Of a stretch of DNA of 64,000 bases, positions 13,653 through 27,500 are shown one piece after another; within the stretch, counting starts at the first letter, position 1, and the number at the start of each line of letters is the position of its first letter. This DNA comes from Paragonimus westermani (Eukaryota; Platyhelminthes; Trematoda; Plagiorchiida; Troglotrematidae). A program made the position numbers and the translations under genes. The stretch lies in NCBI GenBank assembly GCA_008508345.1, contig QNGE01000287.1:62001-126000 (forward strand). Reading direction: 5' to 3'. Under the pieces are notes generated by a model. It saw nothing but the letters and a program-made list of their open reading frames with translations. It was not told where the DNA came from and did no database searches.

Positions 13653-16600
13653 CAATGGGCACGGCTGAATTCCAATAATCAAATGCTCTGCCACAACCGC
13701 TTATGAGTAGTGTCCACATTGCCCATTTGCCTTGTGGTTAGAAGCTGTAACTCTCCAGCCAACTTTGGTCGTCCCAACAAACCAGCAAAACCGCTGTTTA
13801 TATGGACCCATCATGATGGTGTGTCATACCTAAACCATCTGCAACAACGGTTCGGTTAACGCCGTATCCATATAACCCTATATTGAGCTGGTCAATTTGT
13901 CATGCTGCTGTAAACTATGAAATTTCACATGGAAAATTTTACACGGAATGTTACATGGAATAATACGTGAATAATGCGTACGATAATGACAACTGGGCTC
14001 AGCGTATGTTAAATATTGCTGCCCAAATTATTTACCAACATGGTACAGAGCACATGCGTGTATTCAGGAAATCATACGTCCTGCTTCTGCGTCCGTTTTC
14101 TGTAATTCACCACGTGCACACTTTTCTCTGCAGCACTGTGACAATAATTTGTAGATGTGCGAATACCAGCCCTTCCAGTGAATGAGGTCAGAAACTTACG
14201 ATTCCTATGCTTTAAATCTTGTGATACTATTTTCACTGAAAACAAGCTACGGTTAATTGGTACTTGTTAACTGCATTCACAGAAAAACGAGGCGACCATA
14301 ATCAACCGTGGAAGACGTGACCAAACTGTTTGTCCAAGAGTAATCATTAGTGAAGTGGACCAAACGTTTATCATTCTGTTTACACTGTAGATATTTGTAA
14401 AAACATTTTGCCGAAAGGCTAGCTATTACTCACTCATTATCTTCGCGTAGCTATTGAGTTGTGTTTATTTAATGGGGTGTAAACCAGTACGGAGCTTTTT
14501 ATTTACTTTCAGTATGGGAATCGATAAACTTAAAAACTCATCCCTGTTTACTAGTTGTGCACTTTTGACTGTCAGACTGATTGCGTTGCTCGAACTCATC
14601 CGGAAAAACAAATCTAACGGTGTCAACAAGTTCACATTTTATATGATCTGAGGAGGTTAGTCGCCTTCATATTCGTAGCTTATCTAGCGGACAGTCAGCT
14701 CTTTCGCTCTAATTGCTAACGCAGCACACCGATTATGATGAAAAATATTGGATGATGCGATGTTTTTTATTTCAGTGTTACAAATGAACAATTGTGATAA
14801 AAAATTTTCGTTACCAACCGAGAGATGTTTGAAGGACTGTTACGTTTTTTTGAGCTCTATGTTTAATTTTCGAAAAGGTTTGAAATTCTTCAAAAGTTTC
14901 TGTTTGTTTCATTTGCTTTTGAGAAGCTAGATTTGAATTTCACTTTTCCACCTCATTTCCGGTTACAAACCATTTCTGAATTTCATCTTGCTCACAGATA
15001 CGACTTTTGTTTTTCTTCCAAACATAGAAGGAATCTTACCGTTTGACTATAACATTCGCATCGTTCACGAAAACGTTTATCATTGAACCAGTTGGTAGCT
15101 CAGTGAATTTCCATTTACTGTATAGCCTAGTCAATTCGATAGAATCTTCACTTAAATTAGTAATATTGCGGAACACAGAATTCAACAAAAAAGTTTACTT
15201 ATATTAACTTATTCTACAGAAATGTAACGGAATATTTTGCAGGTGAACGAGCACGATATCGACGGGGTTTTGCTAACACACTTCTCGATGATATTTCCCG
15301 GCTAATTCAATCACAGAACTGAGCGAACCGGAAGTAAACGAATATTTCGTTCACCTTATAAGTCACATTAAGTTCACCTGGGGGTAACTAACAGACTGTG
15401 GAATTCAAGAGATAACTTTTCAGTTTTCATCGTATTCAGGTGTTCGGCAGATGTAGAACAGTTAATTAGGTATTCGTGATCCACACAACAACAATATAAC
15501 CATTGTGTTTCATAGAAAGTTTAGTTAACGATCACACTGGGCAGCGAATGAAGAGAAACTGGCCCAGTCGCCTAATTGATTCACGAAAAAGATTGGCCGG
15601 TTTCTGTAGGAGTTTGACTAAGGAAAACTGAATGGGTCACATCGGGTGGGTACAGATATATGTATAAACTGAAACCGAGTTGAAAACGCCGAAACATACC
15701 TGGAAGCGTCCCAGTAAGATGGCGTGAGTTGTGTCATATTATGTAATTGATGCAAGATTTTCTCACGCTTCAAACTGGTTTGAAACAACAAAATTGATTT
15801 GGAAAGATACCACTTAATTTGACGGATGTTTTAGTTATCTCGAAGTAAGCAAAAGAACCCTGTCAGCAACAAACTAATATATATGTATATAAGTATTTAG
15901 TTTTCAATGTCACAACACATGTGCACTGATTAACTGACTGACCAAATAAGGTGGACATTATAGACATTGCGAGCGCCCGAAAGACAATATGAGCTTGGTG
16001 ACTGCTGAAATCTTCGGAAAGGTATAATGACAGTGTAACTGTGTTGTTTGAACTAACTTATATATCATAGGATTGATGAAGCAACGGTCAGGACTTGTTT
16101 TCTGTGTTTGATCATTAGACTAACTGAAACAAAATACACATGAAAACTGTAACTAGGGTGGGTCAGAAAAGCAGTCGACAGGGGTTATGAATGGCGTGTT
16201 TGCGATCAGTTACACAATCACTGTTCCAAATCGTGGGCTTGATTGACTGTAAGCCAAGGGAAATTGTGTCCACACATACTTCTGAGCACGGAGGTCAGGG
16301 TAGTGCAGTCGGATGCTAATGGGCTCGGCAACGGTCAACATTTGGAATCTCACCATTTTTGATCGACTCCTTGTCAGTCGGTAGACAATCTGAGAAGCAT
16401 ACTTCCTACTGACAGAATGGTTACAATTGGTCAAGTTTGCAACAATCGCGTTTGAAATTGTTTTAATCACATTACTGTCAACCATGCAGGATGGTGTTCA
16501 CGCACTCTTTCAGACAATCGCCTTGTAGTACGACGAATATATGATGCTTGACACGAACAAACAAATGGGTACACACAATAATTGGCTGTAGAACATGGAA

Positions 16601-16821
16601 CTTTGTTTTTGAGTTATGACACGATAACGGGTGTTGGACAAAAACTCACGCACGATTGAGCAGCGAGGTAGGTTGTTTCGACTGATTTTCCGGGCATTTT
16701 ACGGTAATATGGGTAATTTACAAGAACAACCCGAGCTTCGTTATACACGAGTATAAGAAGGCATACACCAGAAATTTCCGCAAGACTATTTAATTACTAT
16801 GGACGAAGACAAAAAGTAAAT
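13653..16821. other. non-coding DNA, nothing recognised
   Basis: A 91-codon frame at 16210-16485 (minus strand) and several shorter frames have no recognisable similarity. No RNA gene or repeat was seen. Confidence 0.4.
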
Positions 16822-16862
16822 ACATTTTGTTGTTATTGATAGTAGTTTGGGATGTGGTTTGC

Positions 16863-17044
16863 TTTCAAGTTGAACGTCACTCACATTTAACGCAGCCTTC
16901 GCATTCAGATACACTTTCCAGCCGGCCTCTTTTGGAAGGAAGCACTAGACTCGAGTTTCGCTCTCATTAGAGGTCGTCAGTAGTGCATATCCTTGCCACG
17001 GCCGGGATTTGAACTCCGGACATTCCAATCATGAGGCAACCGTG
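16863..17044 (-). repeat. tRNA-derived SINE, left arm of inverted pair
   Basis: This is the inverted partner of 17090-17272, with roughly 90% identity by eye. Reading on the minus strand gives a tRNA-like B box (GAGTTCAAATCCCGGC), then the non-tRNA body and the tail. The A-box part of the head is missing at the inner end (after 17044), so this copy is truncated inside its tRNA head. Confidence 0.8.
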
Positions 17045-17068
17045 ATAATTCGGTCGTTCCTAATGTGA

Positions 17069-17272
17069 GGTCAATGGCGCAGTGGTTAACACGGTTGCCT
17101 CATGATTGTAATGTCCGGAGTTCAAATCCCGGCCGTGGCAAGGACATGCACTACTGACGAGCTCTAATGAGAGCGAAACTCGAGTCTAGTGCTTCTGTTC
17201 GAAAGAGGCTGGCTGGAAAGTCTATCTGAATGCGAACGCTGCGATCAAATGTGAGTGATGGTCAACTTGAAA
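17069..17272 (+). repeat. tRNA-derived SINE, right arm with complete tRNA-like head
   Basis: The head at about 17069-17142 has a Pol III A box (TGGCGCAGTGGTTAA) and a B box (AGTTCAAATCC) at tRNA spacing. A CTCATGA loop occupies the anticodon position and would read CAT, as in elongator tRNA-Met. The body follows (GACGAGCTCTAATGAGAGCG, then CTGGAAAGTCTATCTGAATG) and the copy ends near TCAACTTGAAA. It is the best-preserved copy in the window and serves as reference for the others. Confidence 0.8.
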
Positions 17273-17285
17273 ACATTTTGTTGTT

Positions 17286-19689
17286 TCTAAAAAGTCTTGC
17301 AGGTTCTTAACGACATAAGTCCAGCAGTAGAGTGCATCACGGCAGTTGGAGAAAACCGATCCTGCTGTTCGACGCATAACAGCATATCACCTACAATTTT
17401 CGTCATAGAGGTTTGATAGTGAACTACTCGAAGAGCACGTGAAGAAAACCTAACGAAGAGGGATCACCGCATCAGAGTCATTGGTGTGTAGCGCTGAAAT
17501 CTGTGACTGAAATGTGTAGTTAAGATCCGCTTCGTAAAGTAGCCTCAAAATACAGGGATATTTGACATCTGAACAAACCTGCAAGTAATTGTGAGAGGAA
17601 TCTCTAGTGGTTAACCATGTGATAAGTTGAATATTCACGGCAAACTAATAAGTTTATATCGTTTTCAGGGATCTTCTCCTACTGTTATCTTGTGGACGAT
17701 GCAAAAGGAATCTAGTTGTGCAATCTTCACAGTTCGTGAGTTATTTTAAACTATCAGAGATCTTCCAGACTTACCAAATGCATCTCGAAAAACAGCGTTT
17801 TGTTTAGAAAGACCAAATTAAAATATGCACCAAAACGTGCAGGAGAAGTTTTTAAACTGTGCAAACCGACATTTCTGAAAAATATGGTATCAAATCTGTC
17901 AAAATCGTAGCATACAATATGCCAAGAAATGGAAGATAGTGGATTTCCAAAATAATTGCCAGCTTTACAGCAGCCTATGATGTACATACTGCAGCTTTAC
18001 TGTTTGTATGGCGGAGCTAAATGAGGTTAGTGATGTGAAGTGTAGCGTCTCATGCACACTACAGAAATAAGCTGTTCAGTTACCAGTTTCAGATTAACAA
18101 CTTTCTGTTGAATGTCATGTACTTGTCATGCGTAAGCAGGACTAGCCTCAACGAAGTGGATCAAACTTCAGATGTGTTTTGCCTAGCTGAATTTGTTGAC
18201 CTCATGTCCACAAGTCAACTAACATGTGACCAAAGATTGTGACGGCTTACTTTACGCACGTCGCTCAACACCCGTTACGTGGGCAGGATTGTTCTCATGC
18301 TGAGCCCTGATTGAACCAGGCTTGGATACACGAGTGTGTGAAGGCCGTTCCGTTCTGTTTATGTAGGCGGCCAACCACTGACAGTGAAACCCGCAACTCC
18401 AGTGTGAGTTAGCTTATGCGGGTAGTGACACTTTTACTGGGAGTATTGATATTCAACTGGTTGTTTATGGCAACATGATAGACTTCGTGTAGAATACTCA
18501 AACACTTGTTATTCGACGTCACCGATTGAGTCAATCCATCAATTTGTAGGTTAGCTGTAAGGTGATTGCAGTTATTTGCCGTGTTGTACCACGGTCAGGC
18601 GAGTTGTGTTGTCCAGTGGATGCGAGTGTTAAGACATAAAACTTATCTGCAAAAGCAGTCACCAACAAAACGATCGATCGTACTGGCTGGATAGCCAACA
18701 GACGACTAGTATAATCCACGAGTGAATGACAATCACTCTAGAATTCGGGCTTACACTGGACAAGCAAACTGTCTACATATACGCTAGTGTGAAAAGAGAT
18801 AGAACGTACGGATCTGCATCATAGGATCTTTATGCTAGCAGGACGGCTCGCACCACTTCTCTGGCAACTCACGGGACAGTACGCAAATAAATTACCGAAT
18901 CCTTGAAACTAAACAGGTTAATGTTTGATTTTTAGTGCGTCCGGGTTTTTGTAAATGACGACGACCAATTTAACATATTTGTGGAAGCTGATACTACTCT
19001 GTCAGATTTCCAGACAAAACTGCGCGTCTCCACTTATGAGCATAACTGGTGTTTTGGTTTCAGAGTGCTGCTGTTCATCCCGTACAATTTTTACTGATTT
19101 CCCCCCTTGATTTTTGATGGAATCATTTAGTTCAATTTTTAGTTGACTCAAGAATGATTAAGAACCTTGAATGCGCAGAGATATGATATGATTTCATGTG
19201 GTCGTGAGCTTCTCTTAACTCATCACCATTCACCCGGTTGTGAAGATCAAAGCAAGGAACGAATGCAAAACTTCTCAGCATTTTGCTAAAGACTCAGTAC
19301 GTAAATTACATGAGACTCGATCGATATATAAAGGTAATGTCATCTTCAAGCATTATTTTAAAATTTCTAATAGTGGTTACTGGACTCGATGATCTGACGG
19401 TTACTGCAGATTAACACCAATTTGGGGAATTCCCGAAAGTGATTGAGTTATTGTTGGTAATTACTTTCCTTCAAATTTGATGGAAGAAAATTCGTTAAAC
19501 TTTGCCTGCAGATCAAATAAATCTTGACGTAATCCAAATATAAACAAAACGAAAAGGTTATATTCGGATTTAGTCTTAAGTGTGTTTTTGAGAATGGCAA
19601 TGCCATTTAGTCTACTCGCTCAACTGGTATGACATTTTTTTCGTTTTTGACAAGCAAGCTTGAAGTCAACATCATACACTCAATCACAA
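17286..19689. other. non-coding DNA, nothing recognised
   Basis: Only short open frames, no conserved motif. The slightly GC-richer stretch at about 18250-18460 could be an old repeat but has no second copy in this window. Confidence 0.4.
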
Positions 19690-19864
19690 GTTTTGCGCTC
19701 AGAGAGACATTATAACCAGGCTTCTTCGGAGAGGAGCGCTGAACTTGCGTTTCGCCTTCCCCAGAACTTGTTAGTAGTGCACATCCTTGCCTCATATGGG
19801 ACTAGAAACCTGGCCACTCTTCTACGAGGCAACTGTATTGAGAACTGCGCCATCGACTTCCCAT
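19690..19864 (-). repeat. tRNA-derived SINE, minus-strand copy
   Basis: It matches the reference SINE in inverted order: AGCGCTGAACTTGCGTTTCGCC, then TTAGTAGTGCACATCCTTGCC, then GACTAGAAACCTGG (inverted B-box area). It ends with GAGGCAACTGTATTGAGAAC and TGCGCCATCGACTTCC (inverted A box). Nearly full length but diverged. Confidence 0.7.
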
Positions 19865-22800
19865 TAGGCTGAATCGACTAATTCATTTTAAACTTGGAAT
19901 TAACCAGATCTCTGATTACCCATTGATAGCTTTCTTGTTGTTCATTTCAATGAGATTTTACCAACACAGTATTTGTAACCTACTGCGCGGCTCAATGGAG
20001 TGATGAGGGAGTATCTGTTATTGTGATGTCTTTCATAGCTGTGACAACGGCATAATATAAATATGAGTTGCGATTATGGCAGTACGCTGAAAATCATCAG
20101 ATGAATTTGATCCAGGCGTGATTTCGTTAAACAGTTTGAAGTCATCTTTGTATTGCAGCACTTAATGATCAGGTGGGCCAGTTTGTTCGGCTAAATACTT
20201 CGATATGCTGAATCGGTATAGCTTAAAGTAGGATGAACATAACAATGATTCATGGGCTCGTGTAAAAGCCAAGAGAAGGAGGACTTATCGTTCGTCAAGA
20301 TAAAGAAGATATACTCTGGATTCAACCGGAGGTAAGTAATCCCCAGTTAAGCTTGATTTATTTTGAGGTGGACTAGCGAAATCTATTTGAAAGCGAAGTT
20401 TGCTTTCAGTTGATAACAACTTCAAATTACCAATTCAAAACGAAATGATGAATTATTAGACAGATAATAAATATATGAAGATGATATACATATATATATA
20501 TATAGATAGGTAGAAAGATACAGATACTTGATAAGCTACGACGACACAAATTATTTAATGAAACATGTCACTAGTGTGACTATGGTTATGTACACATATT
20601 GCCAGTTCCATGTGAATGTAATAGGCCTATATACCACGAGTTCTGAAGACAGAGAGAGAAAATGGAAGTGAAAATAAGACAAAATACTTTCGACTAACAC
20701 TAGTGTTTCTAAGAATTCTATCTAAGAAACATGCTGAGTTCTACGTACCAAAGCTGAGGTTAAAGTCTTCGGACCTTAAACTCAATTTATGCATGAATGA
20801 TTAATTTGACATTTTCTGCCTTATGTTTTATGGCAAGTAACAAGTTAGCAATTCTAAAAGTAACTGAAACATCAAAACCCCAGCAGCCAGATCAACACTT
20901 TTATCAGAAGTTTGCAGATGAATATTCCAGAAGCATTTCGGCCATTGGAGCCACCTTCTAGATACAGATCTAAATATGCACAAGCAGTGTTACAAAGACG
21001 CTAGTTTACATAGACAGGTTGAGAGCGGTAATCCATCTGCTCATACGGAGCGATGGTTCGTTCAATGTTTTTCCCCTAGGCGGTCGGTCAATTATGTCTG
21101 AGTTGAACAAACAATGGACACACATTTATGAACAAGTCACTCTGTCCAATCATTTATTCTCGTTGTTGAACTGAACAGTCTGGCCTTCATTTTAACGAGA
21201 GAAGTAATTTTTGAATGATTCGTACTTATTTTCATGCATGGAAAAATACGTTTTCCCTTACTGGAGCGTGAGCAAGATCGCTCGAATTATTTTCAGTTTT
21301 AAGATTTTCTTACTAGCTGCAAGTGTCATATCGTTTTGCATAACCCGTTCGGCTGGAAAAGCAAAATCAGTAGTCTTCTGATCTAAAGTTCTCAGCAGTT
21401 CAGCGTAGTGAAACTACTCGTTCAGAAGACAAACCAGAACAGTAATCAAGCGGAAACTTTTCACACTGCTTTAGCAACTCATTCTTCTAAGCCGAGTTAA
21501 AGAGCGGTGTTTTCAGGATATTCTGATTTAGCTGATTTATCAGAGTATGACATAATCCATTTCATCCTGGGTTTGCAGTTATTCAGTTAATTCATTTCTA
21601 GGAACACTGTCTACTACGCAACCTGCATTGCCCAAACATCGCTTACGAGCACTAATAAGAATTTTGGAATTAAAAACAGCATGAAAATAGAAGCTGTCGC
21701 TGGAAGTTTTCTAGAGGTACATTTACTGACTGGGACTAATGAAAATAACAAGACTAGTCTTTGAAAGTCTGCTCGTTTTCAGTTTTATTTTCCATTCAGA
21801 GGAGATTTCATGTATAGCAGCCATCTCAGCGGATACAAGTTCTTGTTTTGTTTAGGAAGATAGAAATTTGTAATCCGAATTCTAACCGAAATGAGGTAGG
21901 GTCATTTTATTAATTTATGCAATGAGCTTATATAAAGGACAACGACAGAATTGAAAGTAATATTATGATAATTAATTCGGTACCAAACCTGTGCAATGCA
22001 AGTAATTTTTAACCAGTTGTCTGATAGTTATTTCCACGATTTTAGCATTTTAGCAAGGGAAAATGGCTGATGTCACCCTGGATAAATTACTTGCAGTCAA
22101 CTTACTCGTAACCATTAACGCCAGTTAGTAGGGACCCCGTGGCATCATGTACTTTGTGTTTCTCCAGCAATAGCGACATTTCGTTGGATGTCTCAATTTG
22201 GAGATATCATTACCACGACAAAGTGGCGAATGTTTTTTTTTCGTTTAAGTGTGTCCACCAACCACCGCGGGAAGTTATGAAACTCTGGGCTCCCTATGCA
22301 GTGACGTACATTTAACAGCGTAAGGTTTCGAAAAGATAGCAGAATCTTAAGTTGCATCTTCAAGGTCTAATGATTTTTAAGCTATAAACTTAGTGCTAGA
22401 GCATGGATTCTGCATCGAACCTACTGTTGGCTTCCTGGGGTTTTGGATATTTCTGAACTACTGGCCACCTAAAGCACTTTTTGATTTGAAATCACTTCCA
22501 CCCGTAGAAACCAGGTTCACATGTTTTGCGCTATCAGAACCTTTGTCAGGCTAAATAAAATGTACCAGATACTTTGCAGTTTATTATTATCCAAGTTAAA
22601 GTGATAAAATATATTTATGTTGGTTTGAAAGGCGGTTTTCATCAAGATCTCCAAAAGCTGACGTACGACACCGAAAAAGGACAGTTCAAATTACTAGCCT
22701 GAAGGTATAGCCTTTCTTTTCGAAAAAAGTATGCAAAAACTTAGCGAGATTTTGAAAGTTAGGCAAATTCTTGAGTACTGTTTGAACTATATGTAACGGA

Positions 22801-24284
22801 ACCGTCTACTGTTTCCAGATATTATTTAGATAAATTATACAGATAACGTGTTTTGAAACACACATCTTAAGCAGTGTTTTTCGATCTCGGTACACGATTT
22901 GTCCAAGCTAGTAGTTTGGTTGAAAACAAGCAGTTTCACTTATAACCTATCGAAATATATCACAATTTCGCGACATATGTAAAACCTATGTAATAAGGGA
23001 AACATTACTTTCATGGCCTATTCTCCTTAAGTGTACGAAAACTGTAGCCCGGTAACCAACAGTTCCGAACTGGAAGTTGTGTTATCGTTATTGCCGACCA
23101 CTTGGTTATCTCCCGAAGACAGACAAATGCAAAAGGTGGCAAATTTATTGGTTGGATGACCGACTACGGTTTAACCCAATATTCAAATTCATAACCATAC
23201 ACGTCACATCGGTTCATGAAGGAATGTTTACGAAATCGAGGGTTGTTTTCACAGGAGAATTAAAGGCTGCAGTTCAATAGCTCAAACGTAACATTGTATT
23301 GGTGAAAAATTCACTTTGACGAAGCTCATCCCATACAACGCCCACGACTATCAATAATGCATCATAGGCGTTCGATACAGTTTGCGCACTCTGATTTAAG
23401 TGTCACTCGAATAATTATATTTGCTCTACCAATGCAACTTCAAACAGTTCATTAGCTGTCAAGCGTTTTGTTGTGCTACACATGATTTTCAACGACAACC
23501 TCACGCATACCTCCAGTTTAACTCTACACCCATGTCTCACCAATGATCACATTACTAGAGAATATGGAACCATTCAGCAAAACTGGCAGCAGTTTCACAT
23601 TTGTTAAGTATCTACCATTCATTGACGGCGCTTATTTTGTTCGTTATATTTCTTAATGGTGTTTGCTATTATTACTAGAAATAATACGGCTAGTATTAAC
23701 TATTTTTACTTTAAACGGCAGGTTACGCAGCTTCATTCGAAGGAAAGGCAAGCAGTGACACCAAATTCAAGCGTCAAACATAGGAAAAAGGACATTCAAA
23801 ACAGGTCGCCTTTCAACTGTTGGGCGCAGCAAGGTTAACAACACTGATTACGAGAGTACTGAACGTCAACCATTCCAATCATTGAATGAAACTTACCAAT
23901 GTTGTATGTTGGCAAAGTGAAGGAACAGAATGTGAGTATAACAATATCAAACACTTTTCAGAGCACATGGGTGCTAGTACAGTCAAGGCTCAAGCTTCGA
24001 GACGAGAAAATGGCCTTCGTGTTGAGGTAACTGTCAGAAATTAGCAACAGTCAATGTCAGGTTCCCCGTCTACATATATATAATAGATTCTCGGGGAGCT
24101 AAGAACAGTCAGTGATCAGAAATCAATGACTGCGTAAGAGATCAGTCCGGGTCAACGAATCACGTTGCTAGAAGGATAATAAATGATACCACAAAAAGTG
24201 ACTATTGCAAGCGACTGAAATATTGAGTCCACGTGGAAAATCACGGTGTGGTGAGCCGAGTGAATGGCGAGTTGGTCTCCTACT
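19865..24284. other. non-coding DNA
   Basis: No gene was recognised. A short (AT)n/(TAGA)-like run lies at about 20487-20516. Nothing else stands out. Confidence 0.4.
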
Positions 24285-24860
24285 CTAAATTCTTATCCAT
24301 CCAGGCGACCTGACTTCGGTGGTGATATGTTAAATTGACGTTCATTACCACGTTTGTGCCTTCACGAACCATGATGAAATCAGGTTCGATCAAAGAGCTC
24401 GCCGTTGGAACTCGTAACACTTCAAAGACTGAATATTTCAGATTGCACAGCCTTTCCGCCGGATCTTTCACCACACGGTTGTGTCTAGCATTGTGGGTGC
24501 TCCACATGACCGTATATTTCGAGCAAGGACTTCCGGTTGACTGCAGTTGCTACGACAGAGGACTGTGTGGTCACTCCGCCACCTCAAGACCACCGGTCGT
24601 TGGTCGGTCAATCTGAGCCGGATGGTACGAATAAAGATCCTGGGGAATAAACCGTCTGGATTCAATAGCCAACGACTGGAGATTAGAGAGCGAGACAATT
24701 ATTAAAGGTCACAGCCATCTAGGGAGTGATAAAAATTGGACACAAACTGGGTAAGAGTTTCTGTATTCGTGATTTGCGCAAGATGGCGGTGGACAAACTG
24801 GGAATGCCTTGATCGCGAGGATGATGCCATCTGCACTGGGAAGACCTATATTACCTGTTG
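24285..24860 (-). pseudogene. R2-type non-LTR retrotransposon, C-terminal fragment
   Basis: The minus strand carries, in two overlapping frames, the C-terminal part of an R2-clade polyprotein. First comes IFIRTIRLRLTDQRPV (about 24590-24640), then a zinc-knuckle-like CRSNCSQPEVLARNIRSC. These are followed by RHNRVVKDPAERL and then the endonuclease-like IEPDFIMVREGTNVVMNVNL (about 24330-24390). In the family the knuckle is C-x2-C ... H-x4-C and the restriction-like nuclease uses PD...D. Here one cysteine and the histidine are replaced and the second acidic residue is Asn, so the domain is probably dead. A frameshift separates knuckle and nuclease (near 24480-24500). About 24700-24860 resembles the preceding linker weakly. 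No RT palm was found upstream. Confidence 0.65.
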
Positions 24861-27500
24861 CTAACCTTTATCGACTCTTTCCCAGTTAGCTGTTCATTCA
24901 TCACTGAAATGTTTGCTGGTTACACCGTATCACTCATGATTCGGCCATTAACTCGACCGCCGTGTTATCCGAAAGAGAAGTCTCCTATGAGTTTCTCGTC
25001 AATGGTGGGAAAGTACCGAAGTGATTCATCAAAAACAACGAAAACATGGATGGTTTCCTTCAACACGTTAAATACATCAGAGATATAGACGGAGAAATTT
25101 TTAGGAAAGTAATCTGAAAACTTGTTCTAAACGGATGTTCAGAAGTTCCGTTGATATGTTGCATTATTTTACCACATTAGTTAAACCGCCGTTAATTCTA
25201 TCCTTACTAAAGCAACCGGTTATAGAATGACTACTTCCTGTGGTTCTTAGTGAGAGGAAAACGGAAATTTTCAACTTAACCACCTTGAAATGCTTCGTAA
25301 AATATTATCTAAAAGCAAATATATGAGTCAGTGAAATCAGGATAGCACAGTACTAGCTTAACTGGCATGTAAGTGATATTCAGTGTCAACATGTTTGAAC
25401 TTTTTTAAAACAGCGGTATTACAGAAAGAGTATCAAATTTATCTCATGGCTCCAATTGTTTATTTTCGTTGATGCATTTCTCATGAAAATGTTATGCACT
25501 TCTCTTCCGTAAGCTGTCTGTTAGGGCTCCTCATCAGTATAGGTAATGGGGCACATAAGTTCCAAAAAATACTTGCAGAATTTTCTGTTGTTCTATTACG
25601 TCGGCCACATGCAATCCAAGTAAAGTCAACCATGTTAGGCTAATAGTTAACCCACTCCTCACCCTATAAAATAACGAACATTTCGGATAGTTTACATATT
25701 CGCAACGACTTTGAAGAAGCACTCCAGTTCCTCAGGTAAAGCCAACGCCTTAAGTAGGCGATATCATTTTGATGTCGGCACCGTAGATTTGTGACCCCAG
25801 CTAGCAAGTTTGACACTTGGACAAGACAGAAAGCTGCAAACGCTCATGATCAGTCACAGTGGTATGCTTTTTTTTGAACAAAAACATTACTAGTACCGGG
25901 ATTACGACTTCTGATGTTAATAAGAATATTGACTTCCCGAACATTTGCAAGCAGAACAAGAGCAGCTGTCGTCACTCTTTGGTGTTCATCTTTTTGCCCT
26001 AACAAGGTGAGCTGTGACGGATTGTTAATTATCCAATACAGCAGCTGCTACGCACGAATAAGCACATGCGTCTCTATCGACCGGTCAGTTTATCCTATCG
26101 CTTGCATATACACGACAGGGAAAATGATTTTCGTACGATTATGTTTGCGGTTTTCTACGGAACTTCCTTTTGTCTTCATTGTGAACATACTAAATCTTAG
26201 GCGTGTGGCATTGTGTAAAACTTGATGGTCGACAGCTAGGGGATTACGGAACAACAATATGACAACAACACTAACACGTGGTGAGCTTGACTTGTATCTG
26301 TGATGGATAACTAATTTAAGTGCAACGTAACATACACAAAAGTATTTCCACGGTGATGCAGGTAACTGAACGATATGTGGTTTTTCTTAAATAGGATTTG
26401 ACTGAACGTGTGTAGGGGTTCATTAGCCATGTGAACCTCTGTTGGATATATCTATAACAATTGAACAACAAGGTACCAGATACCTCGGAGGTAGCTAACT
26501 GTGAAGGGTGACTAGTTATGTAAATATTTCTGCACGCTATGAATGAAAACTGCTCTCCAATCCAACCTACTTTCAACAATGCAGTAACCCCACTCGGAAG
26601 ACTTCCCGGCAACACAGGTTACGAAAGTTGCGCAAGTTCCGTTGTATTCTCCAGCCGTTGCATCTGTTTGAATTCGCGTCTAGGAACAGCCGGCAACGGA
26701 CGCACTGTAGTTTCTTGCGCTTTATACCAACATGCAGTAAGGTTTGAAGAGTTGAAATATCAACTGCATAAAATAAAGTTATGAACGCACACTTTTTGTT
26801 AGCAAAAATCCTATCCGATGAGTCAAAGTAAAAACTGAGCCTATATAAAGCAACCATCATAAAACTCCCCGTTTTAATACCCCACGTCTACTGGCCGCGT
26901 CAGCTCCCAACCTTAGGGAGCCCATACCTTCCGGACCAGGAAATTATAATCGATTCTCAATGTTGGTCACAGAGGTTAACTAGACGATCTGTTGCGAAGG
27001 AGGTTGGGGGACTAAGATAACTGCAAGTTAAGTACAACTCACACTTGATCACAACATCCACGATGATCGCCCGAAATCTACATTTCCACTAATATAATTT
27101 TAACATTACCGAAATTCTTATTCCCCAATACGCTCTTAACCGTAACAAACCAATCCATGATAAAATGTGTATAATCGTCTGCAAGTGCTGACTTTGCTTG
27201 GCAGCACTGTAGACTGAGTTTCCTAATTTCGTAAAGTTAACACATTTCTGCTTAAGAAAAGTAAGTTCAAATGACCAACTTTGGGCACTTGAACTGATAT
27301 TTTTGCTGCAAACAAATATGAGATTATTTGTGGTTACTTGGCTTAAAATGACCGCTATTGTCTACAGTGCGTTGATTGATTAGTCGCAGTTGACAGATCG
27401 ATAATAAGTTTGACATTTTTCTGGGCAGCAGATCGTCATTAATACCGGACGTTTTCGTTTGGACGAACTACTATTCAAATGCAAAACGCACCCCAAACTC
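24861..27500. other. non-coding DNA
   Basis: The left part (24861-25100) may continue the R2 fragment, but no RT motif could be read. The remainder holds only short frames and no known motif. Confidence 0.4.

Larger units (their letters stand above)
16822..17285. mobile_element. head-to-head SINE pair flanked by 13-bp direct repeats
   Basis: A 13-bp sequence, ACATTTTGTTGTT, occurs at 16822-16834 and again at 17273-17285, bracketing two SINE copies that face each other. The left copy is separated from its repeat by 28 bp and the right copy abuts its repeat. The direct repeats may be a target-site duplication showing that the pair inserted as one unit, or they may be tail sequence shared by chance. 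Confidence 0.5.

Noticed and set aside
20487..20516. (AT)n run near 20.49 kb as a microsatellite
   Set aside because: Too short and imperfect to be more than ordinary AT-rich sequence; noted only in the gap description.
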